Shown piece after piece: positions 6,418 to 11,525 of a stretch of DNA of 11,525 nt. The notes beneath the pieces are model-generated. The model was not told where the DNA came from. It worked only from the letters and a program-made list of their open reading frames with translations, and did no database searches. How positions within the stretch are numbered: position 1 is the stretch's first letter; each line of letters starts with the position of its first letter. The DNA is taken from NCBI GenBank assembly GCA_021845645.1, contig JAJZVM010000132.1, forward strand, positions 1 through 11,525, read 5' to 3'. Origin of the DNA: Bacillota bacterium (GTDB taxonomy: Bacteria > Bacillota_E > JAJZYS01 > JAJYTV01). The translations under genes and the position numbers were made by a program.

Positions 6418-6711
6418 GAATCCCTCCTCCAACTCTGCCCTTTCGCATGATCTGCCGACCGATGCCGATTCGCTGGTCTTTGGACCTTCGACGCACCTTT
6501 GGCGCAGAGAGGCCCGCTGGCGGCCCTATCTCCCAGCGCTACGCCCGTGAGGACCGTTGCAAGGCTCCGCGCGTCGCGCGGCCGCACTCGACCATATCAT
6601 TGTAAACCATGACCATTGCGCGCGACGCGATGCGGCAAGCGGCCGCGTGCCGGCGCGTAATCGCTGCCACATCGCGCCAAAAGGTCTGCATCCCTTTGGC
6701 CGCGGGACAGG
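6418..6711. other. Leader/promoter region of the MFS-kinase-ppx operon
   Basis: About 294 bp with no supported gene, between the thioredoxin-like gene's terminator and the MFS start. On the minus strand a TACAAT box (6599-6604) could be a -10 element, but no good -35 lies 16-18 bp upstream of it. A near-palindrome is present at 6633-6652. The open frames crossing here continue as out-of-frame shadows of the thioredoxin-like gene. Confidence 0.45.
6633..6652. repeat. 20-bp imperfect palindrome upstream of the MFS operon
   Basis: CGGCA-A-GCGGCCGC-G-TGCCG is symmetric at 18 of 20 positions. It lies about 30 bp upstream of the weak -10 candidate of the MFS operon and could be a regulator site. 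High G+C makes chance palindromes common, so confidence is low. Confidence 0.3.
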
Positions 6712-6742
6712 AAAAGTCCCCCGGGCACGCGCCCTGGGGGAC
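6712..6742 (-). terminator. Intrinsic terminator of the thioredoxin-like gene
   Basis: On the minus strand, a 10-bp stem with one G-U pair (GTCCCCCAGG side 6733-6742, opposite arm 6716-6725) encloses a 7-nt loop and is followed immediately by TTTTCC. It starts 11 nt after the stop codon at 6754. This is a classical rho-independent terminator and separates the gene from the MFS operon downstream. Confidence 0.8.
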
Positions 6743-6753
6743 ATCGGCGCCTC

Positions 6754-7221
6754 TCACGCGCGCGGTCTCTGCAGGAGCCTCATGACAGCCTTCTTGTCCT
6801 GCACGCCCACCAGAACCCCTTGGACGCGCCCGTCCGGGCCGACAAGCACCGCGGTGGGCAGATCGGTGACCTGGTAGGCATCGGCGACCTCGCCGTAGCG
6901 GTCCAGGTACAGGGGAGCCGGACGTCCGAGGCGCTGCCAGAGTGTCTCGATCTCCCCCGGCAGTTCCGATGGCAGGAGGTCGATTGGCACCACCCGCACC
7001 CCGGTCCTGCGCAAAGCTCCATCCCTGGCAAGGTACGTGACATAGGTAGGGCAGTGTCGACACCAGCTTGCGAAGAAGACGATGAGGTGCCTCTCACCCT
7101 TGAGGGAGACGCGCTGCATCTCACCGCCGAGGCGCTGGACCACGACCGGAGGAGCCTGGCTGCCGGGGCTCAGCGCGGGATCCGCGAGGACGAGCCGAAG
7201 CAGGAGCGGCAAGTAAAGCAT
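6754..7221 (-). CDS. TlpA/ResA-like thioredoxin-fold protein
   Basis: A 155-residue thiol-disulfide oxidoreductase-like protein. The redox motif FFASWCRHCP (49-58; C54, C57) and a cis-proline loop TDLPTAVLV (119-127, P122) define the thioredoxin fold, and the spacing and preceding VSLKGERHLIVFF strand are typical of the TlpA/ResA/AhpC-TSA group. The N-terminus (MLYLPLLLRLVLA) is hydrophobic but short for a signal or anchor, and an in-frame TAG two codons upstream rules out a longer version; it is probably an extracytoplasmic, membrane-tethered reductase, but location is uncertain. The Shine-Dalgarno sequence (AAGGG/AGGA region) is moderate. It is divergent from the ABC exporter genes and has its own terminator, so it looks monocistronic. 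The substrate is not evident. Confidence 0.85.
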   Translation of the reverse strand: MLYLPLLLRLVLADPALSPGSQAPPVVVQRLGGEMQRVSLKGERHLIVFFASWCRHCPTYVTYLARDGALRRTGVRVVPIDLLPSELPGEIETLWQRLGRPAPLYLDRYGEVADAYQVTDLPTAVLVGPDGRVQGVLVGVQDKKAVMRLLQRPRA

Positions 7222-7261
7222 TTCCTATCCCTTCTTGCAGGGTCCGCGCGGCCGATCGAGA

Positions 7262-7333
7262 AGGAGGTAAAGGACGCCGCGCGTCCAATCGCAAGTGTTC
7301 CCCCGCCCGCAGCGGTTCTAGTGCCGGTGGGGG
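7262..7333 (+). promoter_or_regulatory. Possible leader ORF and start-masking hairpin before the ABC exporter
   Basis: In order: a consensus Shine-Dalgarno AGGAGGT (7262-7268) with no start codon at normal spacing; a perfect inverted repeat GGACGC-CGC-GCGTCC (7272-7286); a GTG at 7295 opening an 8-codon frame that ends with TAG at 7319-7321; and a hairpin in which CCCCCGCC (7300-7307) pairs with GGTGGGGG (7326-7333), the only Shine-Dalgarno-like sequence before the exporter start at 7343. A ribosome on the short frame would cover the left arm and free the exporter start. The architecture is inferred from sequence. Confidence 0.35.
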
Positions 7334-7342
7334 CGATTTCCC

Positions 7343-9127
7343 GTGCCAGGGGGGTTGCAGGCCATCCGGCAGTTTCTCAAGATCCGGGACCTCGTGCGCC
7401 CGGAGTTGCGTTTTTACGTCTTGGGCTTGACGGCTCTGGTGCTTGCCGACCTGTTGCAGCTGATCACGCCGCAAATCCTGCGCCTGTTCGTCGATACCGT
7501 GACAGGCCCCGGCGCAAGCATGCCCAAACTGCTGCCCTACGCGCTCGCCATGGTCGTGGCGGGTGTGCTTATCCTCGCCCTGCGGTTCTTCTGGCGAACG
7601 AACTGCTTCGGGGCCTCACGCCGCATCGAGTACCGGCTGCGCCGCAAGCTGTTCGGCCACCTGACCGGCCTCTCGGCCAACTTCTTCAACCACCAGAAGG
7701 TGGGCGACCTGATGGCGCATGCGACGAACGACGTGCAGGCCGTACGGATGTCGTTCGCGATGGGGGTCGTCGCGTCGGTGGACTCCAGCTTTCTGATCGT
7801 CTCGACCGTCATCATCATGTTCAGCGCGATCTCGCCTTCCCTGTCCCTCGTCGCGCTGCTGCCCCTGCCGCTCTCCGCCATCGTGGCTGGCAGCCTCGGC
7901 CGGATGATCCACCGCCGCTTCGTCAAGGTGCAGGCCGCTTTCGCCGATATGACGGATGACGTTCAGGAGAACTTCTCGGGCATCCGCGTCGTCAAGGGCT
8001 TCGCCCAGGAAGATCCGGAGCTCGCGAAGTTTCTCGCGCGCAGCCGGGCGTACGTCGGGCGCAACATGGAACTCATACGCGTGTGGGGCCTGTTCGACCC
8101 GCTCGTCGACGCGATCGGCGGCATCTCGTTCGCCATCGCGACCGCCTACGGCGGCTATCTCGTGTTGATGGGCCACCTGCAGCTCGGCGAGTATGTCGCG
8201 TTTCTCTACTACCTCGGCCTCTTGCGGGGGCCGATGGCCGGCGCCGGCTGGGTCATCAACGTCCTGCAGCGGGGCGCCGCCTCGATGGAGCGCCTGAACC
8301 GCCTGTTCGAGGTGCAGTCCGAGATCCGCGAGCCGAAAGATGCGATCGCGCTGCCTCAGGCGCGGGGGGCGATCTCGGTGCGAAGCCTGACGTTTGCGTA
8401 CGAGCCCGGCCTGCCACCGGCCCTGCGCGATGTCAGCTTCGATCTGGAGCCGGGCCAGACGCTTGGCGTCATCGGGCCGATCGGCAGCGGCAAGTCCACG
8501 CTCGCGAACCTTTTGATCCGGGCCTACGACGCCCCGCCAGGCACGATCTTCCTGGATGGGCATCCGCTTGAGAGCCTGCGCGTCGAGGACGTGCGCGCCG
8601 CCTGTGGCTACGCGCCCCAGGACGCCTTCCTCTTCTCCGAGACGATCGCAGAGAACATCGCCTTCGCCCGCCCCGACGCGGACCGCGGCAACGTCGAGCG
8701 GGCCGCCCGCCAGGCCGCGGTACACGACAACATCGTCGAGTTTCCGCAGGGCTACGACACGCTTGTCGGCGAGCGCGGCGTCACGCTCTCCGGCGGCCAG
8801 AAGCAGCGCGTCGCCATCGCCCGCGCCCTGGTGCAGGATCCGGCCATCCTGTTGCTCGACGACAGCCTGTCGGCGGTCGACACCCAGACAGAGGCACAGA
8901 TCCTCGCCGCCCTGCGCAAGGAGCGCAAGGGCCGTACCAACGTCATCATCGCGCACCGCATCTCGGCCATTTCCCACGCGGACCTCATCCTCTTCCTTGA
9001 GGATGGGCAGGTCGTCGAACGCGGCCGCCACCAGGATCTGCTCCGCCTAGGCGGGCGCTACAAGGATCTCTACGACCGGCAGCTCCTCGAGGAGCGCATC
9101 CTGCACCGCGCGGAGGAGGGAGCCTAG
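7343..9127 (+). CDS. ABC exporter half-transporter, degenerate-site subunit (BmrC/YheI-like)
   Basis: A 594-residue type IV (ABCB-like) half-transporter: six membrane helices within about 20-310, then a nucleotide-binding domain from about 343. Motifs: Walker A GPIGSGKST (378-386), Q-loop Gln426, signature LSGGQ (482-486), Walker B ILLLDD (502-507) and H-loop His538. Asp507 replaces the usual catalytic glutamate, as known in BmrC and TM287, which build the non-hydrolysing site of heterodimeric multidrug exporters. The product should pair with the next gene's protein in the membrane and export drugs or lipophilic compounds. The GTG start at 7343 has a G-rich Shine-Dalgarno (GGTGGGGG) 9 nt upstream; a TTG four codons later is a possible alternative. 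The TAG stop abuts the next gene and lies in its frame. Confidence 0.92.
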   Translation: MPGGLQAIRQFLKIRDLVRPELRFYVLGLTALVLADLLQLITPQILRLFVDTVTGPGASMPKLLPYALAMVVAGVLILALRFFWRTNCFGASRRIEYRLRRKLFGHLTGLSANFFNHQKVGDLMAHATNDVQAVRMSFAMGVVASVDSSFLIVSTVIIMFSAISPSLSLVALLPLPLSAIVAGSLGRMIHRRFVKVQAAFADMTDDVQENFSGIRVVKGFAQEDPELAKFLARSRAYVGRNMELIRVWGLFDPLVDAIGGISFAIATAYGGYLVLMGHLQLGEYVAFLYYLGLLRGPMAGAGWVINVLQRGAASMERLNRLFEVQSEIREPKDAIALPQARGAISVRSLTFAYEPGLPPALRDVSFDLEPGQTLGVIGPIGSGKSTLANLLIRAYDAPPGTIFLDGHPLESLRVEDVRAACGYAPQDAFLFSETIAENIAFARPDADRGNVERAARQAAVHDNIVEFPQGYDTLVGERGVTLSGGQKQRVAIARALVQDPAILLLDDSLSAVDTQTEAQILAALRKERKGRTNVIIAHRISAISHADLILFLEDGQVVERGRHQDLLRLGGRYKDLYDRQLLEERILHRAEEGA

Positions 9128-11212
9128 TTGTCCGTCCAGGACTTCCGAGAGGAGAACGCGATCGGCAAGGCCTACGACGGGCGCCTCGTCCGCCGGCTGC
9201 TGGGCTACGCCAAGCCGTACTGGGCGGCGATCCTGCTTTCCGCGCTGCTGATCGGCTTCGTCACCTCGGCTGATCTCGCGCCGCCGTACCTGTCCGCCAT
9301 CGCGATCGACAGCTACATTGGCGGCCTGACGCAGCCGATGGCATCGTTCAGCCCGCAGGGCGCGCCGCAGGGAGCCGTGCTCTACGGCGGCCGGGCCTAT
9401 GTGCGCGTGGGGAACCTGAAGGGCCGCCGGCATGGGCCGCTCTCGGAGATCGCCAAGGCTCCCGACGGCCGCTACTACCTCGTCCAGGGCATCGTCCAGG
9501 GCAAAAGCCTGCGCTGGCGGGACGGCGTCCCGACCCTCGGCGGCAGGGAACTGTCCGCCCTCCCGCTCTCGCAGGCGGCGCTGGGCCGCTTCCGTCAGCA
9601 GGACGTGCACGGACTGGAACTGCTCGGCCTGATCTACGGGCTCGTGGTTCTTGTGGCGTTCGCCGCGAACTACATCCAGACGTACATCCTGCAGTGGGCA
9701 GGCCAGATGATCATCTTCGACATCAGGAAGCAGCTCTTCAGCCACATCGAGTCCATGCACCTGCAATACTTCGACCGCAACCCGATCGGTCGGCTGGTGA
9801 CGCGGGTGACCAACGATACCGAAGCCCTGAACGAGGTCTACACGTCGGTCATCGTCAACATCTTCAAGGATCTCTTCCTGCTCGTCGGCGCGATGGTGAT
9901 CATGTGGCAGATGAACCACTTCCTCGCCCTCGTCGGCTACTCGATCATCCCATTGCTGATCGTCAGCACCATGATCTACACGAGCTACGCGCGCAACGCC
10001 TACCGCACGGTGCGCATCTATCTCGCGCGGCTGAACGCCTTCCTCGCGGAGAACTTCGCCGGCATGCGCGTCGTGCAGGCGATGCGCCAGGAGCTGGGGC
10101 AGCAGCGCCGCTTCGACCAAGACAACTCGGGCTATCTGCGGGCGGGCATCCGCGAACTGACGATCTTCGCCGTCTTCCGCCCGACGATGAACTTCTTCTA
10201 CAACCTTACGGCCGCGGCACTGATCTGGTGGGGCGGCGGCACCGTGCTCGAGCACATCGTCGCGTTCGGCGTGCTCTACGCGTTCATCGGCTATGCCCAA
10301 CAGTTCTACCAGCCGATCAACGACATGGCGGACAAGTACCAGATCATGCAAGCGGCGATGGCGGCATCCGAGCGCATCTTCCAGGTGCTCGACACGCCGC
10401 GCGGCGTCGTGGACGCCGAGTCCCCGGCCGAACTGCCGCAGCCGCTCAAGGGCGAGATACGCTTCGAGCACGTCTGGTTCGCCTATGACGGCGAGGAGTG
10501 GGTGCTCCGCGACGTCGACTTCACCGTCCAGCCTGGCCAGTCGGTCGCGTTCGTCGGCGCGACAGGCGCCGGCAAGTCCAGCATCGTCAACCTGATCGGC
10601 CGCTACTACGACGTGCAGCGCGGCGCGGTGCTGATCGACGGCAGGAACGTCAAGGACTTGCCGCAGCGCAGGCTGAGGCGGGCCATCGGCATGGTGCTCC
10701 AGGACGTGTTCCTGTTCGCCGGCAACGTGCGCGACAACATCCGTCTGGGTGACGATCTGCCACCGGAACTGATCGAACAGGCGGCGGCGCACGTCCACGC
10801 GGACACATTCATCGACCGCCTGCCCGGCCGCTACGACGAACAGGTGCTCGAACGCGGCTCGACCTTCTCGGCAGGCCAGCGCCAGCTGATCGCCTTCGCG
10901 CGCGTCCTCGCCCACGACCCCGAGGTGCTGGTCCTCGACGAAGCGACCGCCAGCATCGACACCGAGACCGAGACCCTGATCCAGTCGGCCCTCGAGCGCG
11001 TCTCGGAAGGGCGCACGACACTGATCGTGGCCCACCGGCTCTCAACCATCCGCCACTGCGACCAGATCTTCGTCCTCAGCCGCGGACGCATCGTGGAACG
11101 CGGTACCCACGAGGAACTTCTGGCCCGCCGCGGCCTGTACTGGGACCTCTACCGCCTGCAGTACCGCGGCGGCGAGGAGATCCGCCTGGGCGACGGGGCG
11201 GCCAGCGACTGA
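9128..11212 (+). CDS. ABC exporter half-transporter, catalytic subunit with extracellular insert (BmrD/YheH-like)
   Basis: A 694-residue type IV half-transporter, the partner of the preceding gene. Helix 1 lies at about 33-55 and helix 2 near 163-187; the roughly 100 residues between them (about 62-160, polar and strand-rich, several Gly/Tyr repeats) form an extracellular insert like that known in BmrD. The ATPase domain has Walker A GATGAGKSS (477-485), Q525, a non-canonical signature FSAGQ (580-584), Walker B VLVLDE with catalytic Glu605 and His636. Its altered signature would complete the degenerate site of the partner, while its Walker A/Glu pairs with the partner's normal LSGGQ. The TTG start directly follows the upstream TAG and has GGAGGAGGG 7 nt before it. 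The 3' end overlaps nth by 1 nt. Confidence 0.92.
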   Translation: MSVQDFREENAIGKAYDGRLVRRLLGYAKPYWAAILLSALLIGFVTSADLAPPYLSAIAIDSYIGGLTQPMASFSPQGAPQGAVLYGGRAYVRVGNLKGRRHGPLSEIAKAPDGRYYLVQGIVQGKSLRWRDGVPTLGGRELSALPLSQAALGRFRQQDVHGLELLGLIYGLVVLVAFAANYIQTYILQWAGQMIIFDIRKQLFSHIESMHLQYFDRNPIGRLVTRVTNDTEALNEVYTSVIVNIFKDLFLLVGAMVIMWQMNHFLALVGYSIIPLLIVSTMIYTSYARNAYRTVRIYLARLNAFLAENFAGMRVVQAMRQELGQQRRFDQDNSGYLRAGIRELTIFAVFRPTMNFFYNLTAAALIWWGGGTVLEHIVAFGVLYAFIGYAQQFYQPINDMADKYQIMQAAMAASERIFQVLDTPRGVVDAESPAELPQPLKGEIRFEHVWFAYDGEEWVLRDVDFTVQPGQSVAFVGATGAGKSSIVNLIGRYYDVQRGAVLIDGRNVKDLPQRRLRRAIGMVLQDVFLFAGNVRDNIRLGDDLPPELIEQAAAHVHADTFIDRLPGRYDEQVLERGSTFSAGQRQLIAFARVLAHDPEVLVLDEATASIDTETETLIQSALERVSEGRTTLIVAHRLSTIRHCDQIFVLSRGRIVERGTHEELLARRGLYWDLYRLQYRGGEEIRLGDGAASD

Positions 11213-11525
11213 TGCGCATCGCGACAGGCCGCATTCTCAACATCCTGGCCGAGACCTACCCCGACGCCCAATGCGCTCTCCTGCACGAAACGCCGTTCGA
11301 ACTGCTCGTCGCCACCATCCTCTCGGCGCAGTGTACCGACGAACGCGTCAACATGATCACGCCGCGCCTCTTTCCGCGCTATGCGAGCCCTGAGCAGATG
11401 CTCGCCCTGTCCGATGACGAACTCGCGGACATCATCCGCGACTGCGGCCTCTTCCGCGCCAAGGCCAAGAACATCCTCGCGACGTGCCAGGCTTTGATCG
11501 AGAGGCACGGCGGGCGCGTGCCCGG
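11212..11525 (+). CDS. nth: Endonuclease III, N-terminal part (truncated by window end)
   Basis: The first 104 codons of a DNA glycosylase/AP lyase that removes oxidised pyrimidines in base excision repair. The segment ELLVATILSAQCTDERVN (residues 30-47) matches the family's LSAQTTDxxVN block (Thr replaced by Cys), followed by ITPRLFPRYASPE, IIRDCGLFRAKAKNI and the GGRVP stretch that precedes the helix-hairpin-helix. The catalytic Lys and Asp and the iron-sulfur cysteines lie beyond the window. The ATG at 11212 overlaps the exporter stop (TGATG) and has no strong Shine-Dalgarno sequence, so translation is probably coupled to the ABC exporter. The functional link between exporter and repair gene is not obvious. 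Confidence 0.93.
   Translation, partial: MRIATGRILNILAETYPDAQCALLHETPFELLVATILSAQCTDERVNMITPRLFPRYASPEQMLALSDDELADIIRDCGLFRAKAKNILATCQALIERHGGRVP

Noticed and set aside
6585..6650. Two GCGGCCGC octamers about 60 bp apart as a possible direct-repeat element
   Set aside because: The match does not extend beyond the octamer, and such GC palindromes are expected at this base composition.
6539..7063. A 174-codon minus-strand frame overlapping the thioredoxin-like gene
   Set aside because: It overlaps a gene with clear CxxC and cis-Pro motifs in another frame, and the intrinsic terminator at 6712-6742 lies inside it.
7616..9031. A 471-codon open frame on the minus strand
   Set aside because: Antisense to the first ABC subunit, with no recognisable domain and no Shine-Dalgarno sequence.
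9047..11035. A 662-codon open frame on the minus strand
   Set aside because: It lies fully opposite the catalytic ABC subunit, whose motifs are complete. Its composition (Asp, Val, Arg, His repeats) is typical of an antisense shadow.

Overview
The window is G+C-rich bacterial DNA with strong GGAGG ribosome-binding sites, frequent GTG/TTG starts, two stand-alone 3D-domain secreted proteins and a BmrC/BmrD (YheI/YheH)-type ABC exporter pair. Together these point to a high-G+C, Gram-positive-type member of the Bacillota (for example a Symbiobacterium-, Thermaerobacter-, Sulfobacillus- or Limnochorda-like lineage). This placement is an inference from gene content; genus cannot be read from the sequence. 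No tRNA, rRNA, CRISPR array, insertion sequence or phage gene was seen.

Left part (1-1470, minus strand): two paralogous secreted 3D-domain (double-psi beta-barrel) proteins, each as its own transcription unit. Both have a xTGACA-17 bp-TAxACT promoter and a gap-free alignable leader ending in GTTGGAGGTA. The upstream copy carries a His-rich linker, and its promoter holds two perfect palindromes.

Centre-left (1627-6417, minus strand): a tight five-gene operon, read from high to low coordinates: DHA2-like MFS exporter, thymidylate-kinase-like P-loop kinase 1, kinase 2 (Walker A Lys replaced by Arg), a stand-alone HD protein resembling domain III of exopolyphosphatases, and a Ppx/GppA phosphatase whose own C-terminal HD-like domain has lost the HD signature. 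The last four genes are joined by three successive 4-nt overlaps (ATGA, GTGA, GTGA). A run of ten G sits at the kinase 1/kinase 2 junction, where a -1 shift would fuse the two kinases. I see no described system that this matches exactly; a polyphosphate or nucleotide-phosphate metabolic unit is the best inference.

Middle (6712-7221, minus strand): a TlpA/ResA-like thioredoxin-fold gene followed by a clear intrinsic terminator that separates it from the MFS operon.

Right part (7343-11525, plus strand): a heterodimeric ABC multidrug exporter (degenerate-site subunit, then catalytic subunit with an extracellular insert of about 100 residues), followed by the start of endonuclease III (nth), which runs off the window. 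The 121-bp divergent gap before the exporter contains a possible leader ORF and a hairpin masking the start of the first subunit, reminiscent of the translation-coupled attenuation known for B. subtilis bmrB-bmrCD.
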